From Butyrivibrio sp. (lineage in GTDB: Bacteria > Bacillota > Clostridia > Lachnospirales > Lachnospiraceae): 48,181 bases of DNA. The stretch is from contig NZ_JAGBLU010000055.1 of the NCBI RefSeq assembly GCF_017635265.1, positions 1 through 48,181 of the forward strand, given 5' to 3'. The position numbers and the translations under genes were made by a program. Position 1 is the stretch's first letter; every line of letters starts with the position of its first letter. Under the pieces are notes generated by a model. That model did not search any database. It was given only the letters and a program-made list of their open reading frames with translations, and was not told the DNA's origin. This document shows positions 40,443-47,991 of this stretch, piece by piece.

Positions 40443-41201
40443 TCATTTAAATCTTGAAAACAACCATTCCTTAACTTCTTCGTCCTCCCCTGCCGGTACC
40501 CAGCTGCAATGAGGATTGATGCCAAACCTTTCTTTCAGTTCACCAACTTTATACTCTGTGTAATGTAAATCCGGGTGTATATCCTTTAGTTCATCATAAA
40601 TATCTCTTGAACCCAAGTGTACAGTATTCCCATCAGTCTTATAGGATGCCTTTACTATCATGTCATCTGCAGCGTGGATCATCCATATTGATGTCTTTGT
40701 CAATTCCCTCAAGTTCTCCCATCCTGTGGCACCACATATTGGGACTGCTGCAGCAAAAATGTCAGGATGATATTTAAGAATTTCAAAACAGCCTACTCCA
40801 CCGGCACTGTAGCCATGAATATAGATTCTTCTGACATCAATGTTTGGATACCGTTCCAAAAGTGATCTGATCAAGCTGCATATCTTGTTCTGCGTCATGA
40901 GATTGGACCAGCGATTGCCCCGATTACACTGCGGAGCACAAACATAACAAGGATGTTTTTTCTGCCATTCATCCTTTGCGAAAGATGTTCCAATATCATG
41001 CATGGTCAGCTGAAGATCATTATCGTTCCCGAAAGCATCTGCTCCATGAAGATACACTACAAGTGGAACTGCATCGCGACTATCTGGTATAAACAGCCTA
41101 TATAGCAGGCTCCCAGAATAATCAAACGTTTCATATATGAATTTGTCACATAAATCTTTATTTCCTTGGGATGGAACATCCCAGTCAGATGATAATTTCA
41201 T
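40443..41201 (-). CDS. alpha/beta hydrolase, esterase D / PHB-depolymerase-like
   Basis: 252 residues. The strand with the oxyanion loop is LVVYLHGADAFGNDNDLQLT. The nucleophile elbow is IHGYSAGGVGCFEIL (about 145); the acid is probably in MIHAADDMIVKASY (about 190); the His is in INPHCSWVPAGED near the end. Serine esterase for short acyl esters, or a feruloyl-esterase-like plant-cell-wall enzyme without a signal peptide. The ATG at 41201 overlaps the stop of the small upstream gene (ATGA) and is preferred to the one two codons earlier. Confidence 0.8.
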   Translation of the reverse strand: MKLSSDWDVPSQGNKDLCDKFIYETFDYSGSLLYRLFIPDSRDAVPLVVYLHGADAFGNDNDLQLTMHDIGTSFAKDEWQKKHPCYVCAPQCNRGNRWSNLMTQNKICSLIRSLLERYPNIDVRRIYIHGYSAGGVGCFEILKYHPDIFAAAVPICGATGWENLRELTKTSIWMIHAADDMIVKASYKTDGNTVHLGSRDIYDELKDIHPDLHYTEYKVGELKERFGINPHCSWVPAGEDEEVKEWLFSRFK

Positions 41202-41377
41202 AAGCATTTAAAAAATTTATCTTGCATTTTCAGTAACTGTTTCAAGGAATATTTTCTTGTCAAACGCTCCTCGCTTATCAGCTTTCTCTTACGTGGCTGA
41301 GATACTGATTCTGATGGATGTCTTTTTCCAATATCCTTTGAACGGGTATAGCCTAATATCCTATCCAGTAATCCCAT
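41198..41377 (-). CDS. small basic protein, coupled to the esterase
   Basis: 59 codons. MGLLDRILGYTRSKDIGKRH, then PSESVSQPRKRKLISEERLT and RKYSLKQLLKMQDKFFK. Highly basic, helix-forming, with Pro. GAGGAAATAAAAGAGT precedes the ATG. Stop and esterase start overlap (ATGA), so the frame is likely translated. No family known; it could also be the N-terminal stub of a longer protein. Confidence 0.45.
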   Translation of the reverse strand: MGLLDRILGYTRSKDIGKRHPSESVSQPRKRKLISEERLTRKYSLKQLLKMQDKFFKCL

Positions 41378-41470
41378 ACTCTTTTATTTCCTCACTGCCT
41401 TTTCGATTCAACGCTCTATATGCTATCTACAGATGCATCTCATGTTTAGCACGATTCCTATAATATGCTT

Positions 41471-41593
41471 TCAGCACCTATAAATCTCTTTAAACCCTAT
41501 ACTCTTCAAATACCGGTATGTACCATCATAGTACTCCGGCAAACGAGTCTCATCTTCCCAGAATCCAGTCTTGGTCTTATTTGCATGCAATTC
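41471..41593 (-). pseudogene. C-terminal fragment of unknown protein
   Basis: An open stretch with no start: ELHANKTKTGFWEDETRLPE then YYDGTYRYLKSIGFKEIYRC and a stop. The even amino acid composition and the Trp/Tyr content look like real protein. It lies just after the ArsC-like gene, separated by two stops. Fits the general pattern of gene remnants in this window. Confidence 0.35.
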
Positions 41594-41602
41594 TCATATA
41601 TT

Positions 41603-41956
41603 TCACAGCAAAGCATCCTTCCACTCATCTTCTTTAAAACCGGTAAGAACTCTGTCACCACTTACAAGCAGTGGCCTTTTCACAAGCATCCCGTCCGATG
41701 CAAGGAGTCTGAACTGTTCATCCTCGCTCATGTCTGGCAGTTTCTTTGAAAGTTCAAGATCCTTATAGATTTTTCCGCTTGTATTAAAGAACTTCTTAAG
41801 CGGAACTCCACTCTTCTTATAATACTCCCTGAGAACAGCCTCATCCGGATGCTGCTCTTTAATGTCTGCCTGCTCATAACTCACGCCATTATCATCAAGC
41901 CATTTAAGGGCTTTCTTACATGTAGAGCATTTCGAATAACAGTATACTTTGTTCAT
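41603..41956 (-). CDS. ArsC/Spx-family thiol reductase
   Basis: 117 residues with the thioredoxin-fold start KVYCYSKCSTCKKALKWLDD (CSTC redox pair), LREYYKKSGVPLKKFFNTSG (about 50) and the terminal LVKRPLLVSGDRVLTGFKED. Usually annotated 'arsenate reductase family'; it lacks any neighbouring ars genes. It more likely belongs to the Spx/YffB-like group and reduces or regulates through thiols. CAGGAGAAAACT before the ATG, which overlaps the previous small frame. Confidence 0.88.
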   Translation of the reverse strand: MNKVYCYSKCSTCKKALKWLDDNGVSYEQADIKEQHPDEAVLREYYKKSGVPLKKFFNTSGKIYKDLELSKKLPDMSEDEQFRLLASDGMLVKRPLLVSGDRVLTGFKEDEWKDALL

Positions 41957-42075
41957 AGTTTTCTCCTGATTACCAAGTAGTCAAAAGCACAGTACAGATC
42001 TGTTTCATATTCATCGAGATACATGTCATGGCTCATGTTCTCATAAAAGTCCTTCCACTCTTTAATCTGCAGCAT
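41953..42075 (-). CDS. very small frame coupled to the ArsC-like gene
   Basis: 40 codons: MLQIKEWKDFYENMSHDMYL then DEYETDLYCAFDYLVIRRKL. The stop overlaps the ArsC-like start by 4 bases. No clear ribosome site or family. Either a tiny protein or an N-terminal stub of a longer one. Confidence 0.3.
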   Translation of the reverse strand: MLQIKEWKDFYENMSHDMYLDEYETDLYCAFDYLVIRRKL

Positions 42076-42091
42076 TCTCCTATTATAGCGC

Positions 42092-42543
42092 TTAAAACTT
42101 AAGATTATCTCCCAACACCGGGACTTTGCTTGCAAAGAAGGAAAACTCTCCACTATCTAGGAGATTCCCTTCATCATCAGTCACTCTGATATCAAATACA
42201 AGAATATGCTTTCCGGTCTTGAGTTTCATACATTCGCAGTAAATATATTCAGTATTTACCGCAGGCAAAAGAAAATTCAGATTAGCCGAAACTGTGGTAA
42301 CATAATATCCGCTCATGCTGCCTGTAGCACCTGCCATGGCATCAACAAAAGACAAAAGTGCCCGCCATGGATGCTCCCATAAGAATTATGAAGTCTGGTA
42401 TCACATTTTATCCTGGACTTGCTGTAAGTCGGACTTAATTCCATCACCTCAAAGCCTATAAATTTGTTATATTCATTTGCATAAAGCTCAGGTATTATCT
42501 TCTCCCTGATTGCTTTTTCTTTTTCTGTACGAGCTTTTCTCAT
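42092..42543 (-). pseudogene. hotdog-fold (PaaI-like) thioesterase, frameshifted
   Basis: First frame: REKIIPELYANEYNKFIGFE and CDTRLHNSYGSIHGG (the hotdog catalytic HGG). After HGG one base is missing, and the continuation ALLSFVDAMAGATGSMSGYY, then TTVSANLNFLLPAV lies in the next frame. Together a normal 150-residue thioesterase 4-type protein acting on acyl-CoA. Single-base loss near 42355; could be sequence error. Confidence 0.72.
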
Positions 42544-42647
42544 TCCTTTTAATTTCTCACAATGTCTGGACTCCCTTTATCCAACCTCTCCTGTTTCTTC
42601 GCTGATTCTTATTATACTGTCTCCCATAAGTGGCATGACAAGCATAT

Positions 42648-43103
42648 TCATTCCTCAGGTTTTTCTTCTCTACCACTAAGCCTTGAGTCAAATATGGCTT
42701 CTTCTATGACTTTGACGCACTCATCCGGATTCTTCTTAATATCTGTTCCCCAGAAACGCATTACCGTCCAGCCCTCAAAAAGAAGCTTCTTGTTAATTTC
42801 ATTGTCACGTTCACGGTTTCTCGAAATCTTACTTATCCAGAACTCACTGTTATTGCTTTTCTCCAGTCTGGGTTTTAATAATTCCCAGTCCTTTCCATGA
42901 AAAAACTCGCCATCACAAAATATGGCAATCTTATACTTTGTGATGACTATGTCTGGGTGTCCTGGAAGTTTAGCGTAATTTTTCCTGTATCTGTACCCTT
43001 TCTTCCATAGGGCCTTCCGCAGGATGACTTCTATTCTGGTATCCTTGGACCGGATGTGTTTCATATTTTTCGTGCGCTGTTCTTTCGAAAGTACATCAGC
43101 CAT
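42648..43103 (-). CDS. vsr: very short patch repair endonuclease
   Basis: 151 residues. VLSKEQRTKNMKHIRSKDTR opening, LRKALWKKGYRYRKNYAKLP (about 34), the zinc/DNA site GHPDIVITKYKIAIFCDGEF (about 53, catalytic Asp in PDIV), FHGKDWELLKP, EFWISKISRNRERDNEINKK and VMRFWGTDI. Nicks 5' of T in T:G mismatches arising from deamination of 5-methylcytosine. The ATG at 43103 lies inside the restriction gene's end (8-base overlap). Its pairing with a Dcm-type methylase is the usual arrangement. Confidence 0.93.
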   Translation of the reverse strand: MADVLSKEQRTKNMKHIRSKDTRIEVILRKALWKKGYRYRKNYAKLPGHPDIVITKYKIAIFCDGEFFHGKDWELLKPRLEKSNNSEFWISKISRNRERDNEINKKLLFEGWTVMRFWGTDIKKNPDECVKVIEEAIFDSRLSGREEKPEE

Positions 43104-44343
43104 TCTTATACCCATCAGCAAATATCTGCCGCTCTTTGACCAGTCCCAGGAAATCCTCAACCGAGTATAACCATGACTGCTGTTTCTCAGAATATGTTGC
43201 ATGAATTTCTTTAGGAACAACAAGCTGTAACTTACGGCTTATCATTTCATTAGTCTGATTCTCGCTAATAGCTCCTTCAAGTGTTATGAGATGCTTTCTC
43301 TCAATTCTATCTGCCTCCTCAAGAACCTGCCTCCACCTGTCTTTAGCAGTAGTCTTGGCACCAAGCATCGTAAGCTGTGTGGCAGGATAATTCACATCAC
43401 GGTAATAATCTATTGAAGGAAAGATAAAATCAGGTTTGGATTTATTCTCTGTAACAGGAGTATGGGAATATCTTATTTTATGCTCAGCAAATAACGCTTC
43501 CAAATGATTCTCAAATGACAGACCCGCCCTTGATTTTCTTCTGTTATTAACGGAGAGCGAAAACTGGATAAACGCATCAACATCAACATCGTCTCCAGTT
43601 TTGAATCCAACCATAAGACGTTCCTGTATCAGATACCTCTCCATGCACTTAAACATTTTTTCTTCCCTGTCAAACCACAGCAAAAGTGCACCATCAGGAT
43701 CATGAAGCGGATCTGCTTCAACCGTTTCTCTTGCAAACTTGGAAAATTCTCTCGTAGATGGAAACGCATTTCCAAACTTGGCAACAAGCATATCTGTATA
43801 ATCTTCTTTGTCATCCTGTGTTTCAACTCCAATGGCATACAAAATCATTCTGGCTGTAAACGACACCTTGTCAGATGGCTGTGATGTCATATCAGTTTTG
43901 GCGACAAACTGGTTCGGATTTTCATCCGGTCTTACGTCAAAGAGCCAAAAAAGCTGGTTCTCAATTATTGAGTCTTTTCTTGCAATGATCTCAAGAACCG
44001 TTCCGTCAGCTTTAAGGCAAATAAAAAGTGAATCTTCTGCAACAGCTGATTCTGTGACGGTATTTGTAGGATAATACAGTCTCCATTCTGTTCTAGTAGG
44101 ATGATTAAACCTGGCATCATACCATGTCAGCTCACCATCCGCAGAAATAGTACTGTCATCATCTGTAACATAAATAAAATGCGTTGGTATGCTTATTTTC
44201 TGCTCGTCTGTTCCAAACATTTTCTTAAGCAGACTCACACCATTATATTCATGCTGGTTGCTTACAGCGGCATCGGCTTCAACTGCCGAGAGGCGCTTCA
44301 CAGCAACAGCTTTAAAATACTGATTTAAATATCCCGCTTCCAT
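43096..44343 (-). CDS. EcoRII-type type IIE restriction endonuclease
   Basis: 415 residues, close to EcoRII (404). The N-terminal effector domain (about 1-180) is followed by the PD-(D/E)XK core: AGLSFENHLEALF (about 275, Glu), KSKPDFIFPSIDYYRD (about 299, the PD Asp) and TMLGAKTTAKDRWRQVLEEA (about 325, catalytic Lys and the Arg-Trp of the EcoRII family). EcoRII-type enzymes cut CCWGG and need two sites for activity. The adjacent Dcm-type methylase and Vsr agree with that specificity. GGGGGAATGT before the ATG; 17 bases after the methylase gene. Confidence 0.88.
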   Translation of the reverse strand: MEAGYLNQYFKAVAVKRLSAVEADAAVSNQHEYNGVSLLKKMFGTDEQKISIPTHFIYVTDDDSTISADGELTWYDARFNHPTRTEWRLYYPTNTVTESAVAEDSLFICLKADGTVLEIIARKDSIIENQLFWLFDVRPDENPNQFVAKTDMTSQPSDKVSFTARMILYAIGVETQDDKEDYTDMLVAKFGNAFPSTREFSKFARETVEADPLHDPDGALLLWFDREEKMFKCMERYLIQERLMVGFKTGDDVDVDAFIQFSLSVNNRRKSRAGLSFENHLEALFAEHKIRYSHTPVTENKSKPDFIFPSIDYYRDVNYPATQLTMLGAKTTAKDRWRQVLEEADRIERKHLITLEGAISENQTNEMISRKLQLVVPKEIHATYSEKQQSWLYSVEDFLGLVKERQIFADGYKNG

Positions 44344-44360
44344 ACATTCCCCCTAAGTTC

Positions 44361-45584
44361 TCATACAACTGCCTGTATTTTCTTTTTGGCGTTGATTTCA
44401 GGGATATCCCCATCAACTCCCACAGCCATAAGCTTTTCTGCTTTCACAGATACATTATTATGCTCTGCAGCCGCATCAAGTTCTGAAATCTTAGAGCATA
44501 TAAGCTGTGCCACATTGCTCATAAGAGGAACTACTACAGAATTGCCAAACTGTCTGTATGCCTGTGTATCTGAAACAGTAATTTTAAAAGTATCAGGAAA
44601 TCCCTGCAGGCGGGCACACTCTCTTGGCGTAAGTCTTCTTGGATTTTTCCCTTTCTGGGCAATGAGAATCTCTGATCCATCTTTATAGTATCTGGCACTT
44701 AGTGTTCTTGATATTCCATCAGGATCCGCAATGCCATATCCGAATCCATTACCAGCCGCCTTGTGCTTTGCAGCATATCCCTGAAGATATGTCCATAGCT
44801 TGTCTGACAATGTATACTTGGAATCAACCTCTGTCTCAAGGATATCTTTCATGACTGGTTTTGGATCAATCTTCTTTATATCAAAAGAGAATCCTATATC
44901 GCTGCCATAACGCTTTCTGTCAAAACCAACGATGATAATTCTCTCCCTGTGTTGGGGAACAAAAGCCTGCCCATCAATAACCTGGTAGAAAACCTCATAA
45001 TCCAATTCATCAAGTGATTCCCTGATTACCCGGAATGTCCTTCCCCTGTCATGACTGCAGAGATTCTTAACATTCTCAAGCATAAACGCTTTAGGCCTTT
45101 TAGCTTTTAAAATCCTGCACACATCGAAGAAAAGAGTCCCTTGTGTCTTATCTTCAAATCCCGTTGCTCGTCCCATGCTCTGTTTCTTGGAAACACCAGC
45201 AATTGAAAATGGCTGGCATGGAAAACCTGCAACAAGAATATCGTGATCAGGAATCTCATTCTCATCCACTTTGGTTATATCTCCCTCTGGCTGTTCTCCA
45301 AAGTTTGCAAAATAAGTCTGCTGACTGTATTTATTCCATTCGCTGGAGTAAACGCAATGGCCACCTGCACTTTCATATGCAAGTCTCATACCACCTATAC
45401 CGGCAAATAGATCTATGAATGTGAAGTTTGCATTTTCAGGAATTTCTTCCTTGTTCTGATTATTTATATACTGCATGATTGCAGATGAAACCACATCCTG
45501 CAGTGATGAATTTTCATTGGTGTTGCAGCCAGTCAATGCCTCATAAACAGCATCATCAAGTCTGACATGTAATTGCTTTGCCAT
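44361..45584 (-). CDS. Dcm/EcoRII-type DNA (cytosine-5-)-methyltransferase with N-terminal RHH-like extension
   Basis: 407 residues. C5-methyltransferase motifs: [20 protein letters not shown] (about 55), [20 protein letters not shown] (about 118, catalytic Cys), [23 protein letters not shown] (about 210), [14 protein letters not shown] near the end, with the target-recognition part (about 225-330) between. The first 48 residues ([20 protein letters not shown] ... [13 protein letters not shown]) look like a ribbon-helix-helix, which may bind the gene's own promoter as in several C5-methylases. Protects CCWGG sites from the partner endonuclease. GAGGAGTAAGAT precedes the ATG. Confidence 0.92.
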   Translation of the reverse strand: MAKQLHVRLDDAVYEALTGCNTNENSSLQDVVSSAIMQYINNQNKEEIPENANFTFIDLFAGIGGMRLAYESAGGHCVYSSEWNKYSQQTYFANFGEQPEGDITKVDENEIPDHDILVAGFPCQPFSIAGVSKKQSMGRATGFEDKTQGTLFFDVCRILKAKRPKAFMLENVKNLCSHDRGRTFRVIRESLDELDYEVFYQVIDGQAFVPQHRERIIIVGFDRKRYGSDIGFSFDIKKIDPKPVMKDILETEVDSKYTLSDKLWTYLQGYAAKHKAAGNGFGYGIADPDGISRTLSARYYKDGSEILIAQKGKNPRRLTPRECARLQGFPDTFKITVSDTQAYRQFGNSVVVPLMSNVAQLICSKISELDAAAEHNNVSVKAEKLMAVGVDGDIPEINAKKKIQAVV

Positions 45585-45768
45585 ATCTTACTCCTCCCCG
45601 GGTATTATCCCATACCAATTCTATCCCATTATAGCAAATTCAATTTCTTACTACAATATATTGGGGACATTTATGGTATATGATAATTCCCTGCACAAAA
45701 TGTTGAATACACTACAAAAGCCTCCTTCGTATCACATGTATTCTGTTATATCCATCATAAAAAAAATA

Positions 45769-45813
45769 AGAGTCCGATAATCACCCCAGAATATGTTGCG
45801 GTTTTCGGACTCT
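45769..45813. repeat. intergenic element, copy 2, with closing hairpin
   Basis: AGAGTCCG (45769-45776) pairs perfectly with CGGACTCT (45806-45813). The 29-base loop contains ATAATCACCCCAGAATATG and TTGCGGTTTT. Homologous to 38323-38361. T-rich on both sides, so it could act as a terminator for the broken gene at 45864 on the - strand as well as be a structured RNA. Confidence 0.6.
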
Positions 45814-45863
45814 ATTTCATGCTGAATATACAATATGTAGTTTTTATTCAAATAGACAGCTAT

Positions 45864-46124
45864 CTATTTCTTTATTATCTCATCAAAGCAGGCTTCTCCA
45901 TCTGAAAGGTCTAAATGACGCACAAACGTGGCATGCCTAGTCAGTTCGGAATATGCTATACGGTCGGTGTTACAGAATATCTTGCATAAGGGTCTGATTC
46001 CATAACTTGAAAAGATCTCGACATGCATTCATTTTTCAATATCATTTACATTTTCATTAATAAACGCATTCCGATAATACCTGGAATATGACTTAATGTT
46101 TTTATCAATTTCCTTATTATCCAT
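45864..46124 (-). pseudogene. gene broken by an in-frame stop
   Basis: A continuous frame that begins MDNKEIDKNIKSYSRYYRNA then FINENVNDIEK, meets a TGA (46029-46031) and goes on without shift as MHVEIFSSYGIRPLCKIFCN ... HATFVRHLDLSDGEACFDEI and a stop. Total about 85 residues. The TGA is followed at once by ATG, so re-initiation is possible. Family not recognised. Lies between the YdcF gene and the repeat copy 2. Confidence 0.45.
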
Positions 46125-46158
46125 CTCTTTTAATCTAATCCTTTAAAGTTTCAAATGC

Positions 46159-46923
46159 CTACCACTTCATTATGGTAATATCTCTTATTATTCCAAAGCA
46201 TTCCCTTATCATGTTGTTGGGCAGATACCATGGCACTGTATAGGCTGCAATTCCATAAACATCCGCTTCCGTAAGCTTTTTTGCCAAATGTATTCCGCGG
46301 AAAACATGGAAATTATTTGTCACAATCCCAATCGACTTTAGTTTATCTGACTCCCCACCAGTAGTTCCGATGATATCCAGTGAATTTGCTATATTTTCTG
46401 TTGTGTCCATGGCTCTTGTCTCTGCTATGATGCGGCCCGCTTCAACTCCTTTTGAGATTAGATACTCTTTTCCTCCTTCTCCCTCGGTAACGGATTCATT
46501 TCTTCCCTGCCCTCCTGAGACAATGCATATTGTCTCGGGATTATCCAGAAGATACTCATATGCCTCATCAAGTCTGTACTTAAATATGATACTCGGACCG
46601 TTTTCTCTCATCTGAGCTCCAAGTACAACGATATAGTCAAGATCTTTTACTCCCTTGTCACCAAAGTGGCTTAACATTGCCGTCATGCAGACAGTAAAGA
46701 CAATAAGCGCCACAATAATAAAACAGTAACAGGCTCCTCTTAGTACTGCCGGCACCTTCATCCATCTGTCATCACCGGCAAAGAACCATGCACATCCGAA
46801 TAATGCTGCACCCACCAGCCATATAGCAAAAGAAAAGGTTCCACTTCCTACCATGTATATGCTCACAGAATAGATCAGGCATATGACCGTGAGTACGCAG
46901 AAAATGGCTCTCAAGTATTTCAC
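46159..46923 (-). CDS. YdcF/SanA-family (DUF218) membrane protein
   Basis: 254 residues. Three N-terminal spans (about 5-90) are followed by a DUF218 domain: LDYIVVLGAQMRENGPSIIF (about 100), CIVSGGQGRNESVTEGEGGK (about 132), ETRAMDTTENIANSLDIIG (about 165), IGIVTNNFHVFRGIHLAKKL (about 190) and AAYTVPWYLPNNMIRECFGI. The family acts at the cell envelope, with suggested roles in peptidoglycan or vancomycin resistance (SanA), but chemistry is not established. GTG start after AAGGGATAAGGA. Confidence 0.88.
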   Translation of the reverse strand: MKYLRAIFCVLTVICLIYSVSIYMVGSGTFSFAIWLVGAALFGCAWFFAGDDRWMKVPAVLRGACYCFIIVALIVFTVCMTAMLSHFGDKGVKDLDYIVVLGAQMRENGPSIIFKYRLDEAYEYLLDNPETICIVSGGQGRNESVTEGEGGKEYLISKGVEAGRIIAETRAMDTTENIANSLDIIGTTGGESDKLKSIGIVTNNFHVFRGIHLAKKLTEADVYGIAAYTVPWYLPNNMIRECFGIIRDITIMKW

Positions 46924-46954
46924 AGTAAATCTTCCTTATCCCTTCATTTATATT

Positions 46955-47065
46955 TCAGAACAGGTTCAGCTGTTCATAGTCGCTTTTTCTATTAAGCTCA
47001 GGCAGGCCAAGCTCTTCTTCCACGTCCTCTGCAGTTTTATCAGCATAATAATATCTTCCGCACAT
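46955..47065 (-). pseudogene. N-terminal stub of an SRAP (YedK/HMCES) protein
   Basis: 36 codons: MCGRYYYADKTAEDVEEELG then LPELNRKSDYEQLNLF and a stop. MCGRY with Cys2 is the diagnostic start of SOS-response-associated peptidases that crosslink to abasic sites in single-stranded DNA. The remaining 200 residues are absent. No ribosome binding site is obvious. Confidence 0.55.
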
Positions 47066-47180
47066 GCATTCATTATACCTTATCTGTAATAATAAAAAAT
47101 TAATAATTTGTTCAATTGAAACAATAGTCTGATAAGATGTTCGAAACATACATTCGATAATCATTCATGAGGATATGCGT

Positions 47181-47447
47181 ATGGACAACAATTATAAGAT
47201 CATAGCCGTTGATTTCGATGGTACTCTCTGCTACAGTAACTGGCCGGAACTTGGTAATCCCAATACCAGGCTTATCAGCTATCTGTTAAAAGAAAAAGCG
47301 GCAGGAAACAAGCTCATACTCTGGACTTGTAGAGCCGGAAAAGCTCTTTCAGATGCTACCGTTTGGTGTCATGAACAGGGACTTAGCATTTCACAAGTGT
47401 TTGGGTTGCACTCCAAAAGAAGCTTAACCAGCTTATTGAAACCATAA
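47181..47447 (+). pseudogene. N-terminal part of a HAD-like hydrolase, 3' end lost
   Basis: IAVDFDGTLCYSNWPELGNP (the DxDGT nucleophile) and LISYLLKEKAAGNKLILWTC then RAGKALSDATVWCHEQGL are a phage- or accessory-type HAD protein (about 150-170 residues when complete). From about 47385 the frame is the antisense of the neighbouring nucleotidyltransferase fragment and stops. GAGGATATGCGT precedes the ATG. Confidence 0.65.
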
Positions 47448-47674
47448 ATAACTGTATCTGTCTTGTCATCTTCGTACTGGTCAAATTCAGTCATCCCCAA
47501 CAGATCAGATGGCATCTGAAGTGTCACTCCCCTGAAATCGATATCACTGCCTTCATTGTTGGTACCATATGAATAACTGCCTCCAAGGCCCAGCAACATT
47601 ATTCTATTTCCAAGTCTTTCATTTGTCCGGAGGAAATCATACTCCTCCGAGTTCATTAACTCCTTAAAATCCAT
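47369..47674 (-). pseudogene. N-terminal part of a nucleotidyltransferase, 3' end lost
   Basis: 102 codons. MLLGLGGSYSYGTNNEGSDI then DFRGV is the polymerase-beta-type metal site (GSxxxGTxxxSDxD) of a small predicted nucleotidyltransferase that normally continues to about 250 residues. TVIYGFNKLVKLLLECNPNT follows the family, then it ends after EMLSPCS. The lost 3' end coincides with the lost 3' end of the convergent HAD gene, consistent with one deletion. Confidence 0.7.
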
Positions 47675-47739
47675 TACAATTTAAAAACTCGTTACTTAAC
47701 AATGTACCCATACAACCTTTGCCCAAAATGGAAACCTTC

Positions 47740-47991
47740 TCAAACAAAATGACTTCTATCCTGAATATCCACATCCAGGCCCTCATCATATAGCAGCTTC
47801 TCTATATGCGTAGCTGCATAGTCACCAATTCCAAATACTTGCCACTCCCATCTCTTTTGACGGGCAAGAAGAACAAGCAGCCCCACGTTATCAATTCCCA
47901 TATTTAAAAGACATTTGATATTATCGGAACTAAGGCCTTTAATACTGCCAAGATCGTAATACACCTGCTTCGACTGTTCATATTTTGCCAT
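47740..47991 (-). CDS. hypothetical protein
   Basis: 83 residues (MAKYEQSKQVYYDLGSIKGL, SSDNIKCLLNMGIDNVGLLV, WQVFGIGDYAATHIEKLLYD). GGAGAGGTTGCTT precedes the ATG at 47991. Not recognised; a helix-hairpin-helix like arrangement is conceivable from KGLSSDNIKCLLNMGIDN. Overlaps the end of the previous fragment by 14 bases, in another frame. Confidence 0.45.
   Translation of the reverse strand: MAKYEQSKQVYYDLGSIKGLSSDNIKCLLNMGIDNVGLLVLLARQKRWEWQVFGIGDYAATHIEKLLYDEGLDVDIQDRSHFV

Noticed and set aside
42574-42651. 24-codon frame after vsr (MNMLVMPLMGDSIIRISEET)
   Set aside because: Too short and with no family. Its start overlaps the vsr stop, which could be chance.
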